Assembly (NCBI GenBank): GCA_035578155.1
Contig: JAPWDM010000003.1
Span: 69,742,142-69,806,141, forward strand
DNA length: 64,000 bases
Source: Brachynemurus nebulosus
Lineage: Eukaryota; Arthropoda; Insecta; Neuroptera; Myrmeleontidae
Direction of reading: 5' to 3'
Below the pieces are notes generated by a model. It had not been told where the DNA came from. It was given only the letters and a program-made list of their open reading frames with translations, and searched no databases. The position numbers and the translations under genes are program-made. Shown piece by piece: positions 1-11,101 of the stretch. Position 1 is the stretch's first letter; every line of letters starts with the position of its first letter.

Positions 1-302
1 TAAAACTAAAACATAAAGGCAATTAGCGGATAAACATGGGCAGGAATGTCCTCGTACGAATTGTGTTGGCTTTTTTTCTGCTACCTGTTTTCGGCACAAA
101 ATTGAAATTTACTGAGATACAGCCCTTAGATACTTAAAACCTTTTTTTAAAGCCTCGATCAGCCGAACACTCATCACCAGTTTTGAAACCAACAAAATGA
201 CAATTCGGTTGTAGACTTTCAATCACATTTCGCTTGTAGACATTCAATACCGAAGATGAAGGGGAAAATTCGACTACCGTGATGGGGCCCCGCTGCTCAC
301 GG
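1..302. other. Unassigned AT-rich DNA
   Basis: No coding, RNA or repeat signal is recognised here. A short GC-richer patch (GGGGCCCCGCTGC) lies just before the repeat that starts near 303. Confidence 0.6.
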
Positions 303-377
303 CGTTTTTTTTGGACTGTAAATTATGCCACGTAAATATAATAGATCCATTAATGGATCACGAAGAGCCCTCATATT

Positions 378-540
378 AGTGAAGATAACGAAAATAATGA
401 TGATTGCCTGTGTATTGAATGTTTTGAAAAGTACTCAGAAAGAAAGAAAAGTTGACTGGTTAAAATGTATAAAGTGCCAAAAATGGTTACATATGGCATG
501 CATCATGTATGGAGATGTGTGTAAAATGCAAAATTTTTAA
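378..540 (+). pseudogene. PHD-like zinc-finger tail of a transposase (broken)
   Basis: Two reading frames joined by a frameshift near 441-446 give an acidic stretch, then DDCLCIEC, then KVDWLKCIKCQKWLHMAC, ending at a TAA at 538-540. The spacing of cysteines and the W-x-H-x-x-C arrangement resemble the C-terminal PHD or treble-clef finger found on many insect DDE transposases and domesticated derivatives. Nothing upstream in this copy encodes a catalytic domain. The second copy at 40243-40390 is independently broken, so this is a relic and not a host PHD protein. Which transposase superfamily it came from cannot be decided from the finger alone. Confidence 0.65.
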
Positions 541-572
541 TATGAACTATGCGGCTACTCACCTTCTTTGAT

Positions 573-608
573 GCGGCATCTCTCCCATAGGTGTGGGAGA
601 GACGCCGC
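573..608. repeat. Hairpin within relic copy 1
   Basis: Arms GCGGCATCTCTCCCA (573-587) and TGGGAGAGACGCCGC (594-608) pair with one mismatch around a 6-base loop. The arm matches the terminal motif of the same element, so it is probably an internal repeat of the transposon end. Confidence 0.8.
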
Positions 609-765
609 TTTGCAGGCTCTACAAAAATGTTAATTATGAATCCTTTATGACTCAAAATTTAAAATTTTATTTATAAATAAATCAAATTTCAAATCAATTA
701 AATGCATACTTTAAGAATTATCAAGTGTTTTCAAAATGTGCGGCATCTCTTCCGCTTTCACTCTA

Positions 766-1561
766 ATCTTCTTAAAAGTATAACCCATTTTCATTCATGC
801 AATTAATTGTAAGATGCTTGAAAATTTTATTTATGAAAGGAAAACAGTTGGTATAAAAAATAATTAATTTAATTTTCATTAGTAAGTGAAGTGTGGTATG
901 GTTGTGTTTGACCTTTAAAATTTCTCATTTATTCAACACCGCGTTCAGGAAGGAAATATATTCATTTTGTCATATTTTAATTTTGGTTGTTTAAATGTTG
1001 GTTTGTTTATGTTCTGAGTGTATCCGTATTATGAATATTTGAATACGAAAATTATTATTTTCGTATTCAAATATTATTGGTTCCTTGTAAAAAAAATATA
1101 TGTGATTTGGTTATAAATTCAAAACGGAATTATGTTAGTGTTATCGAAAATCGAAAGTACGTAACCTCGAAAAAATGGTATTGCTATTCTGGCTTATAGT
1201 TGGAATAATTAATATGGGTTGACCTTTCATCGAAAATGGTTGTCATGTTAGCAAACAGGTATGATGTAACATCACGAAATTTTTGTGGATACTAAAGGAT
1301 ATGCATACGTAATTTTATTTTGAGTTAGGTAGATATGTTTTGTATAATTTTTATTCTTAACTTTTAAACTTTTTAACTTAAAAACTAGAATCTACAATTA
1401 TGTTTTTAGGGAGTTGAGGCATATTGATTGGATTTAAAACCTTAAAAATTGTTAAGTCAGTTCCAGTTAAATGGATAGCGATTTAATAAAAAAATTCTAT
1501 TTTCCTATATTCTACAACTTCTGAACATTATGAAAATTTTACCCATAAATAAAGTTGTTAC
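766..1561. other. Non-coding stretch containing one hairpin
   Basis: AT-rich sequence with no credible reading frame. The only structure I see is the perfect inverted repeat at 1034-1075. Confidence 0.6.
1034..1075. repeat. Perfect 18-bp inverted repeat
   Basis: AATATTTGAATACGAAAA at 1034-1051 is followed, after TTATTA, by its exact reverse complement at 1058-1075. There are no recognisable transposon flanks and no G/C-rich stem plus U-run typical of a terminator. It is probably an inverted duplication. Confidence 0.9.
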
Positions 1562-2431
1562 TTAAGGGAGGAGTTCACACCAGAAACGGCTAATAACCTA
1601 ATTTTTTTCGAATTTCGTTTTTTGTTTTTATTTTGTTCAGTGGTTCTTTACAAACACGGTGATATATAAAACAAGGCCAAAAAATTTTTTTTTCAAGTAG
1701 AAAAATATTTATTTGTGAGCCGCTGCACAGCCAAGTTGCTGCTCCTTTGCTGACAATGCTCGCCCCCCCCCCCCCTCGCGATTTGATCAGTAATATTTAG
1801 TTTTGGTGTGTACATGAGTTATAGTATGCGCTGACATAATGTTCTTTTATTTGTATGCCTTTGTAGACGTTTTAATAAACAGTGAGTAAACCGCTTCTTT
1901 TGTTATTATTTTTGTTTTTTACCGTTTCACGAAAGTTGTATTTTTTCTGACAAGAAAAATCATATCTCAAGTTCTAGAAAAGATAGAGACTTAATTTTTT
2001 TTAAATTTTGGTCATAAACATATTGCGCATAAAGTGGAGTATGCTTTTTCCATTTGAACAATTGTAACTATTTTTAAACTTTTTTTTTTAATAAGAATTT
2101 AGGTTTTATAATTTTTAGAAGTTTGGGATTACAATTTTCTAGTTAATTTTTAAAATTACCTGAAACCCATACTCAGCTTTATGGACAGGTCCTTTAGGAA
2201 TAAAATAATGAAAAAATATTTAAAAAATATTCATTACTTTTTGAGATATGACGTTCCTTGTAAACGCTTAAAAACTTGTGAAAAAGGGCCCCCTCCCCCC
2301 ACAGGGAAGAGTAATGAATGTTTCAAAAACAAAATTTTCTATTTGAAACCCTCCCTAATTTGGAAAAAAATTTCAAAAAGCAAAATAATCATAAATAAAA
2401 AAGTTGTTTTTTATTTGAACTCCTCCCTTAA
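1562..2431. mobile_element. TTAA-flanked non-autonomous DNA transposon (870 bp)
   Basis: TTAAGGGAGGAGTTCA at 1562-1577 is matched perfectly by its reverse complement at 2416-2431, so both ends carry TTAA. TTAA target duplication is used by piggyBac, by Kolobok and by a few other superfamilies. The TTAAGGR start is closer to the T2/Kolobok style than to the usual piggyBac CCY start, which is inference. The interior has no transposase; the open frame at 2181-2456 is lysine-rich low-complexity AT sequence running through the right end. The element contains a run of 13 C at 1763-1775. Its length nearly equals that of the elements at 10230 and 57444. Confidence 0.82.
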
Positions 2432-5400
2432 AGTATTAAAAAATATGGTAATATGACGGGAGAGCTGAGACTTGTAGTCAAGACGGCACTAAATGGTACA
2501 AAAGCCACTTGTAGTCACGGGGGGGGGGGGGGAGAATTCAAAGAGAGGAACTAGATAGTTGATGGACGATTCCTTACAGTGTAATCCTATGCGGTACCTA
2601 ATCCTTTTTTTTACCAAATCAAAAGTACTTTCATACCATGACAGTATAAATTTCGAATGACATTTCACGTAAAAAAATTTTTTGTACGGTTTTTAAATAT
2701 ATTAATGTTTCTGTTTATTGTTAATAGTGACACAAGCATGTATGGATTTAGAATTATGAGTGTGTACAATTTGTATACGAAATATTTCTACTGATAACTT
2801 TTTTATTTTATCAATATTTGTAATATATTTGCAATATATAGAAATGAATTACCTATACATATCTTTCGTTTTGAAAACGTGACTGAAAATTTACTTAAAG
2901 GTACAATTTAACCTAATAATGTACTTACACCATGCAAATGAAATAAAAATGAAGGTTACAAAACATCACATTTAATATATTGTAGGTTTTCGATTTTCTT
3001 AGAAATTATTGTTTTGATATAATCTAAGGTTTTTGTTTTCGCTAATATGTTTATTAATTAAAAGGTGAGTAATATTTGTTTATGTTTTTGTTATGTCTTT
3101 CTAATGGAAATTTTATATTTTTGATTGTGAATAATAAAATTGTCAACATTGTTAAATTAAAATAAACAAGAAAGATTAAAATATTTACCCTTAGGTGGCT
3201 TGTTTTAGTTTCACATAAATTTTCTTTTATTTTTGACTACGTCATAAGAACGCCGATCACCCACTTAACGAGTAGAAATACCTTTTAGAGGTTAAAAAGA
3301 AAATTTTCATAAAATAGAGCGATTATTTATAGAAACTCTACATTATGTGCCAAAGTAGTTTCGTTATTATTATTACATACAGCAATTTTAAACACGTTTT
3401 TCTCGAAACGGCATTTTTACAGTTGATGGGAACCCTCACTCAAAAACTACCCGACCGATTTTTACCAAATATACTTTATATTATTATCTTCTGTGTGGAG
3501 CAAACATAAATTTAAAAAAAAGTACTCGTACAAATTCGTCTATTTTTTACTTTTTTGATTTTTTTTTTGTTTACTGACATTTTACATAATTATGTTAAAA
3601 ACACAAAATAATGTTGTAATTTACTACTACTTTGAGGTCATAGTAAATAAAATTCAAATCTCAAAAATATAGACCAATTTTTACCTTGTTAAAAACATTC
3701 GCCTTTATTTTCGCCTTTCTAAAGCTATTTCTCCCCTTAAGAGTATTTCAATTGTTCTAGATTAACAGAAAATAAATCACACATTTAATATGACGTAACT
3801 TGACTCACGAAAATGCATGCGCTACTGTAAAAAAAGATGATTTGCAAGTCACAGGGAATTGAGGTTACAATGCATCATTGTTCAATACTATAGTTTTTAG
3901 GTTAGACGATTTATGAAACTATTTTTGCTTTTATTTAACTTGATTAAGTCATCCACTTGATTAACCAGTATGATAAATTATTAGCTGCAGTAAATACGCG
4001 TGGTTACATATATCAAAGAAGAAGAAGAAGAATTTGGAACTCATCAGTACAATCGTCAAGGGCATTTTATTGTTTTATATCTTCGTATTAACTCGAACAA
4101 GAACATTTGTTGTGTGTATTGCAAAACTCTTTTGAAAAATATATATATATTTTTTTGACAGCCGGTCTTATCAGTTTCAGACTGTTTTATTTAATAGATT
4201 CCGATCATGTATTTATGCAAATTTTATAACAATTAAATATTATAATAGCATACTTAGTATTATAATATTATATCAATTTTTTAATCATATAAGTAATATA
4301 AGTAATACTTAATTTTGTATCAAAAACAAGTTTCAGAAACTTGCCCGACCTGAAATTCACAATATAATTTTGTGATATATTCGTAATACAGTTTTATAGC
4401 GAATCCATTTCAACAATAATTATATAATCTTATATATTATTATATGGTATTATTATATGCGATCGGTGAGTGTAGCACAGTCCAGTTCCGTTTGGGAGTT
4501 TTTACGGAAGATTATCTAATTAATTGACTACAGGAAAAAAAGAGGGAAGAAATTTACGTAAAAGTTTAAAGAGAAATAGAAGTTTAGTTTTTAAGTACGA
4601 AACAGTCTACTCAATTTAAAATTAATTAAATATAATTATTATGTATGTATAATGTATATAGACTTTGTATATCAATGAATAAATGAAGTCTCAAGAGATT
4701 CTCCAAGATACGATCAACTGTTATTTTGTAATCAGTGCAGTAATCGTGGTATCCGTAGTAAGAATTTTTAGTATCTTTTCAAATAACTGTTTTCAAAATC
4801 AGACTGTTCAAACCATTGAAAAGAGAATCGACTTACAAATATTCAAAACTGGTAATTAAGAGATTGAAGCAAAAAAGTTGACTGATGTGATTACTTTAAT
4901 GGCGGTCAAACCATTAATTTAATGGTTTATCTCATATTTATAAACAAGTCTCCGCGTGGTTACAAGTTGGGTTTATTAAAATGGAGTCATAACTTCACAA
5001 TTTAATGTCGATCGTATCTCTATTGGAAACATAATATGTTAATATGTTCGATTCAGTACTCAGTGATCCAAACCCAACTACTTTATAAGTACTTTCACTT
5101 GAACTATTATTTCTAGCATTGGAAATTCTACCTTTAAAGACTTTTTACACTGACATATGTCTCCTTTTTCCCTCGTTAAGTAACATTTTGATGAATACTG
5201 ATTTCCTCTTATTGATTTTTAACTTCTTGTTCTTTTTACTTCATCGATACACTATTCAAGTTGTGAAGACGTTAAAATTCTTCTGTTGTTACTGTAGATT
5301 TACATAATGAGATTAACCCGTTCAGTACCGGATACAGATTATTTATATAATTTATTACAAAGTGGTATCATCGCATCTTTAAGTAAGGTAATTAATAATT

Positions 5401-6007
5401 AATTAAACGTTTTAATTGTGTTGTAAAAAAATGGAAATTATTCCATATGTTAATTAGGTAAATATTGCGCCGTACCTTAATTATTTATTCTAAACAATTA
5501 CCTATGAAAACAATTTTTCAGGAAATGAAAATAAAATGTTTTTCTACATTTTTGTAATTAATTTTATTGAAAAGAAAATTAATAGAATGTATCAGTAAAA
5601 TCTTTTTTATAAATGAAAATAGATGGTATTTTATTTTATTAGATATTTTTTGTATTTCCTGAAACTCCTGAATTTTAAAGTGAAATTAAGATAATCTGAT
5701 TAGACTTGATGTCTTCACAGAAATTTTCTTTATTTGGGTGTAGGGTTGGAAAGTACTAGGTCATTAAAAAAATAACTAGTTAAATCGAAAAACCATTTTT
5801 TGTTACAATTCTGAAGACAGGATTTCCAGGTTTTTCTGAAAGTAAAAGAGAAATTTTTTGATTTTGGACAGACGTTATTTTATTTCTGCCACTATTGGTC
5901 TTTCGGTTCACAGTTGGCACAATTTCAGAACATATTTATTTTTTTTTTCTAATATTAGAAAAATTTAAACCAATAAGATTACATATTATTTTATATACAA
6001 TTATTAT
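2432..6007. other. 3.6 kb without recognisable genes
   Basis: AT-rich DNA. It contains a run of 14 G at 2519-2532, a short GAA repeat near 4017-4031, a short AT repeat near 4140-4150, and a stretch near 3420-3500 that resembles the interior of arthropod MITEs (CCGACCGATTTTTACC). A TCTCCCCTTAAG at about 3731-3742 could be a lone TTAA-element right end, but I found no left partner. The 62-codon open frame at 5119-5307 is hydrophobic AT-driven sequence and I do not call it. Confidence 0.55.
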
Positions 6008-6993
6008 TGATCGAAAACGTTGCGGGGCTGACAGTATTGTCTTTATTTTTTTAAGGTATTAAAAATTGTTTATTTTTTTAGGTATAAACAATAGGTAATT
6101 ATGGATACTTATATACGGGTAATACCCGTTTATATCGGTATATTTTGAATATACTTTAGATATGCGTGTATGCATTTCTTGTCACAATTGATTTTATTTT
6201 TATGTATTGTGTAAGGTATTTTTTGATGTTACAAGTAAATGATTTATTTGTATCAATTATCTTTTTTCTTCCAGTAAAATGTGAGAGAGACACATGTTTT
6301 GTTTTCGTAAAAATATTTTTTCTACACCTACTATTAAAAGTAACATTTTGTGCACGGCTAACTATATGTAAAAATTAACAATTGCCCACACTGTGCGGAA
6401 ATACAGTGGGAAATTATTTCCCACGCTTTAATATAATAAAAAAGTAGGCTGTTCCGTTAGTTTAATATATAATATACAGAAATAATACTAAAAATATACA
6501 CATATGTATGTTGATTATTTATTATTGTTTCCATAGTTTCAAAGTATGCTTTCGCAAAAATTTGAACATCTTAGCACTGACATTATAAATTTAAAAAATT
6601 TTTACTACTTATTTAAATTTTATTTTAATTTTTTATGTTAAATTTTACGAAAAAAGAATGTGCTCGTAGAAAAAGTATGGTGTAAAATGCGTGGGAAAAG
6701 CCTATTGTACAATATACTATTTTTAAATGACAGGTTATTTTTTTATTAACAAGTTTTAAATTACAGTCAGTCAGTCAAATTTTCAACAGTTTTAATTTAA
6801 AAAAAAGTTAAAATTTTTGTCCTTTTTTAAAATAACGCTTTTTTGTAACTTGAAACTAATTTTTATTAATAGTTGATGGTTAATAAAGAACATACCGATA
6901 CAATTTAAAAAAAATGTATTTTCCCCAATTTATTAACATTTTAAATTTTGAAAATATAAGTACGGTCCTGTCAGCACCGCAAGATTTCGAAAA
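6008..6993. mobile_element. MITE with GCTGACAG inverted repeats, copy 1
   Basis: The left end reads TGATCGAAAACGTTGCGGGG followed by CTGACAG. The right end, reverse complemented, reads CGAAATCTTGCGGTGCTGACAG. A second copy lies at 34595-35233 with the same ends and similar interior. Copy 1 has about 390 extra bases (roughly 6326-6713) absent from copy 2, bordered by T-runs. This is best explained as a later insertion in copy 1, which would also explain motifs such as TTTCCCACGC that recur nowhere in copy 2. No coding capacity. Confidence 0.78.
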
Positions 6994-7430
6994 TTAACAA
7001 TTATCCATATTTGTGTTCATAGGTAGGTACATTTAATTACTGGCTGATGACACGTACCTACGATAGTCACATTGATAAACAACAAACAGTAATTAATTAT
7101 GTTAAATGTCACCCAAGCATAAATAGTAAATGATTTCTTTTACACTGGTTTGGTTTGTGTTTGTTGAATTTCCAAAGTTGGATTGATGTATGTTGAATTG
7201 ACATCACTCACCAAAATTATTGTACACCTTTGTGTAAATTGTCATAGATACCTAATTATTCAGTGAAGATGATTTGTTGACGGAACTTTCTAAGTAGAAA
7301 AGTGGCACCAAACAATTTTATCTTCCAGCAATATTGTATCAGCAAATAACTGTTAAAAATATATATTATGGTGAAGGTGACCAAACATTGCACGAAATAA
7401 CTTTTCTGAATGAAAATTTAGCGGCAGTAA
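6994..7430. other. Unassigned AT-rich DNA
   Basis: I see no gene, hairpin or repeat boundary in this interval. Confidence 0.5.
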
Positions 7431-7620
7431 AAATTTCATCATCTTATAACTTTACTTACGATTTTTTAAGCAATGAAAAATTCCAATAAACTTGATGACG
7501 TCACTAAATCAAAAAATTCCGTTTTTCTCAAAAGCAAGCCATATTTAAATGTTTTGGATTATTGTTGATGGTTGAATTAGGGTAATTTGAGTGTGAATTT
7601 TTCATTTTTAAAAGCTTTTG
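7431..7620. repeat. TGACGTCA repeat family, copy 1
   Basis: Shares long blocks with 8460-8650 (CCAATAAACTTGATGACGTC, then TTCTCAAAAGCAA and CCATATTT). The core TGACGTCA palindrome is at 7496-7503. Further copies are at about 44990-45370 and, more degenerate, 61320-61560. Non-coding; type of element unknown. Confidence 0.8.
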
Positions 7621-7995
7621 TTTAACTTGCTATGTTAGTATGTTGGTTTAGATCAAATCTTGGAATCAAAATTTAGACAGGTTCTAACTGAGCTAGAGGT
7701 TTCAAATTTTGCATACGTGTCTAACCTTGATGACAATGCAATATTGTATAATTAGTTTTGCCCTACATCGCTCCAAACCAAAATTGTTGATTTTTAGTCC
7801 TATGAAATTTTTTGACATTTCGAATTGCCAAATATTCTCCATTGATTTTATATTGTAATTTTTTGTTGCCATAGTTATGTTTGATTAGGATAAATTAACC
7901 CATATTAATTAAATATAGGTAAAAAAATTACTTCTTTTATATAATTCTTTTAATATATTTTTAAATTAATTGTAATCAGACTAAAAAGTAGAAAA

Positions 7996-8330
7996 TAAAT
8001 TAAAGTAAAAAAAAATGTTTTTTAAGGAAAAGCCTTTGTTTAAAAATGGGCTAAAAAAAGTAAAATAACTTTCGAGTGAAATTTGAAGCAATATGCAACA
8101 TAATTTATAAAAGTTTGAGGCGTTTTAAGTTCGGTATCTACTGAAAAGTAAAATAGCTACACTTATATCCAAAACATCCAAAACAGAAATAATTAATTAA
8201 TGATAACGCCTCAAGCTTTTATAAATTATGTTGCATATTGCTTCAAACTTCATTCGAAAGTTATTTTAATTTTTTAGCTCATTTTTAAATAAAAGCTTTT
8301 CCTTAAAAAATATTTTTTTTTTTTAATTTA
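7996..8330. repeat. Large hairpin with roughly 130-bp arms
   Basis: The left arm (about 7996-8124) and right arm (about 8205-8330) are inverted copies with a few differences; shared words include GCAATATGCAACATAATTTA and AAGGAAAAGC. The spacer is about 80 bp. The hairpin interrupts two direct copies of the TGACGTCA repeat (7431-7620 and 8331-8790), so it is probably a fold-back or MITE insertion. No clear target duplication was seen. Confidence 0.8.
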
Positions 8331-8790
8331 TTCATTTGCTATTAGAATGACCTAGTTCCTTTTATAAATGTAACCGCCTCGATAGAAGTTGTTTTCTACT
8401 GGTCCTACGTGCCTAATTTTGATAAAAATGAAAACAGCGACCTCGAAAACCTACAATTCGCTTCCAATTAGATCATTTTATCATTTCACTTGCGATTTTT
8501 AAGGCAACGAAACATTCCAATAAACTTGATGACGTCACTAAATTAAAAAATTCTCTCTTTCTCAAAAGCAAACCATATTTTTAGATTTAAATTATTGTGA
8601 TTAATTTAATTTGCGTAATTTGGGTATGAATTTTTCATTTTTGCTATCAAAATAACTCAATTCCTTCCATAAATATGATTGGTCTAACAGGAGACATTTT
8701 TTTAGTGGCCCTACCATGCCCAATTTTGGTAAAAATGAAAAGAGCGACTTTTTATCATTTTATCATTTTATTTACGACTTTTAAATGCCC
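8331..8790. repeat. TGACGTCA repeat family, copy 2
   Basis: Direct copy of 7431-7620 with extra sequence on both sides. TGACGTCA is at 8530-8537. The block CCAATTTTGGTAAAAATGAA at 8720-8745 recurs at 45195-45210 and 61450-61465, which shows the family is dispersed across the window. Confidence 0.78.
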
Positions 8791-8873
8791 TGTATCCGCT
8801 CTTGAAGGGAAGTCCTTAAGTCTTGTTGTTGGGAAGGACCATAGTTTGGACATGTATTTAACGAACTAACATT

Positions 8874-9255
8874 AAATACCCCTGTCGCAGCATCCTGCAT
8901 AACAGCGAATTTCCGTTTATAAAAATTAGTTTTTCTCGGAAACTAGTTGACATAGAACAATAGTTTAAAGCCCATTTTTATGTAATTTTTTCTCCTCTTT
9001 TAAATGGTGTAAAAAAATTTCACAAAAATTGTTGATTAAGTGGAAATTTTGGCAAAAGACTAATTTTTTGCAAGAACAAAAACCATGTTCCTGGCATCCG
9101 ACGTGTCTGGTTGACGAACTCGTCCAACGGTTTGGGACTTCCAATATTTTCACCAAATTTCGACCTCAAAACAAATTTCTGCCATGGTCCCGGGCTCAGG
9201 TCGCGTTATGACAGTGGCCGTAATAGCTGAATTCCATTCTGGAAATTCGCTAAAA
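8874..9255 (+). repeat. CCCCTGTCGCAG dispersed repeat, copy A
   Basis: Begins AAATACCCCTGTCGCAGCAT followed by CCTGCAT. Other copies start the same way at 20295 (+), 28692 (+), and on the minus strand end at about 29712 and 30027. A shared internal block is CGGAAACTAGTTGA. The copy ends in TTCCATTCTGGAAATTCG. Open frames on both strands (8965-9156, 9029-9211) are shared repeat sequence and not genes. It is probably a non-autonomous transposon; no terminal inverted repeat was established. Confidence 0.8.
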
Positions 9256-10229
9256 CAAAGAAACTGGATTTGGTTTTGGAAATGACAATTTACCTAAGCG
9301 ATAGGTATATAGTTTTGTAGTTATATTACCATCAACACTGTTTCATTTCATATAATTTCTATTGTTCAACTAATTTATCCATTCTTGTACCATAACGATG
9401 TAAATACAACAATTAATACGTAACAATAAACAAGTTTAAATTGTTGTTGTTATATAACACGTAGTAATGTGTTTTATGTACCTATAAAAAAAAAACAGTT
9501 GTTCTAAGGTGTTTTGAATTTTACCGACCAAACTAGTTCATTTACTGCATAACCCTTTTTCTTTACAATAGTAGCAGCAACAATAATTATTCTACCATTT
9601 GTATTGCCAAATATGTTCAATATGTCAACGGCCTCATTTGTATATATGTACACAGACATAGGTAGGTACATGAATCACATTAAAGTTACGTAATAATTAC
9701 ACCTAACATACATAGAAGAGACTGTACACTATATATTGCTTGGTGTGATAAAATGTTACAAACATTGTAATTAACACTTAAGTGTATGAAAAAATTATTA
9801 AAGATTTTTGTAGGTATGCCTACACAATTATTGTGAAATGGTTTGTCAATCATAACATTATGTATGATGGATAACACAATGTTCTTTTCTATCGTTAAAT
9901 TTTCAAACGCTACTTTGGTGCTTAAAGTAAGGGATGAGTAATTACAAACTTTAAAGGTGAACAATAGCGTTCCACCCAAACCCTTTTTCAGTCACGCCCC
10001 GGTAAAATCTCCGACAATTTTGTGCGGACCGGTCACTCACAGTATCACATATATGACGATTATCGTTTTTCGGCTACTTGATCTACCACGTACTTAATTC
10101 AGATAAAAATCGACACTTTTTTAAGCATTAGATTTTTTTAAGCATTAGACAATTGTTTAAAAGCAATTCTTTAATTTTACATACAATTCTTGTAGCCTGA
10201 AATCTTTTCCGCCGTTAATTGGAATAACA
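9256..10229. other. Unassigned DNA
   Basis: Holds a 97-codon minus-strand open frame (9686-9979) without a recognisable domain. I regard it as chance. Confidence 0.5.
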
Positions 10230-11101
10230 TTAAGGGCAGGGTAAGGTATTAAAATAATTTTTTTGCATTTTTTTTAATTTTTTTAACTGAATGCATAATA
10301 TCTTAAGAATATTGTCTCAAAATTTCAAGTTGATTGGAGCAAAATTGACGAAGTTATAAGCATTTTTGTTGTTACCTGGCAGATGTTTCGCTCTCTATAT
10401 ACCTCTCTCTCTCTCAGTTATATTATAGAAATTTCAATGGAAGTACTAACGTGTTTATATCTGTACTGTATATTTTGTCAGTATAGGGTACAAAATTTAG
10501 TTTAGTAGTAAGTATTCTATATTAGTTTTATACAAGAATTTTTAAGTGTTCAAAACTTTAAAGCGTTTTTCCCACAGCTCACGTTTTCAAAGTCGGTGCC
10601 CCTCATAACTTCAAAACTACAGCACCGATCCATTTGAAATTTTGAACACTATTTCTGTACATAATTTACGAGGTAACGCTGGAGAGTTTTTTTCAAATCT
10701 GTTAAAAATTTTTATTTTACAATAACAAATTAGCCAATTTTTTTCGCAAAAATCGTGTTTTTCCGTTCTAAGTGTTCCAAAAAAGTGAAAAATTGAAATT
10801 TCGAAAAACCCTCCCCGCGTAACCTGAGGAAAACTATTAACTTTAATTTTTTTATTTCGTATGATCCAGCACCAAGTTATGAGGGGCACCGCAAATCTAC
10901 TTTTTTCCGAGACACGTTCGAATAATTGCTGCCATTACTGTATTTTTTAATATTTCTTCGTGAAAATTTTATACAATATTCTTCGAATGTTATACTTTAA
11001 TGTACCACTGCTTTTAATAAAGAGATTTTAACTGTGTCGTCACAAAAAAATAATAAAAACATGCCTTTTTTTTGTACGAATTAACCTTACCCTCTCCTTA
11101 A
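10230..11101. mobile_element. TTAA-flanked non-autonomous DNA transposon (872 bp)
   Basis: The left end TTAAGGGCAGGGTAAGGT (10230) pairs with the right end ACCTTACCCTCTCCTTAA (ending 11101), with two to three mismatches. Inside lies a second inverted pair: GGTGCCCCTCATAACTT at 10597-10613 and its complement AAGTTATGAGGGGCACC at 10875-10891. The interior phrase on CATAACTTCAAAACTA with a following CCGATCCATTTGAAATTTT is of the type seen in many arthropod MITEs. No transposase. Outside the element, CGACACTTTTTTAAGC occurs on both sides (about 10109 and 11164). Confidence 0.8.

Larger units (their letters stand above)
303..765 (+). mobile_element. Decayed DNA-transposon relic, copy 1
   Basis: This segment is repeated at about 40164-40658 with high identity. 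Both copies start after a T-run, continue with GGACTGTAAATTATG, contain a broken PHD-like zinc-finger reading frame, then a hairpin of GCGGCATCTCTCCCA type, and end in GCGGCATCTC followed by a CCGC motif. In copy 2 that end pairs with an inverted copy on the left side, so this is the right part of a terminal-inverted-repeat element. Copy 1 lacks the matching left end. The family is probably Tc1/mariner-pogo-like, judged by TA at the ends of copy 2. That assignment is inference. Confidence 0.7.

Noticed and set aside
6166..6378. Apparent conserved peptide shared with 34859-35050
   Set aside because: The shared translation reflects two copies of a non-coding MITE, with differing frames after the shared block.
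9686..9979. 97-codon minus-strand frame
   Set aside because: No domain and no splice or promoter support; length is compatible with chance in six frames.
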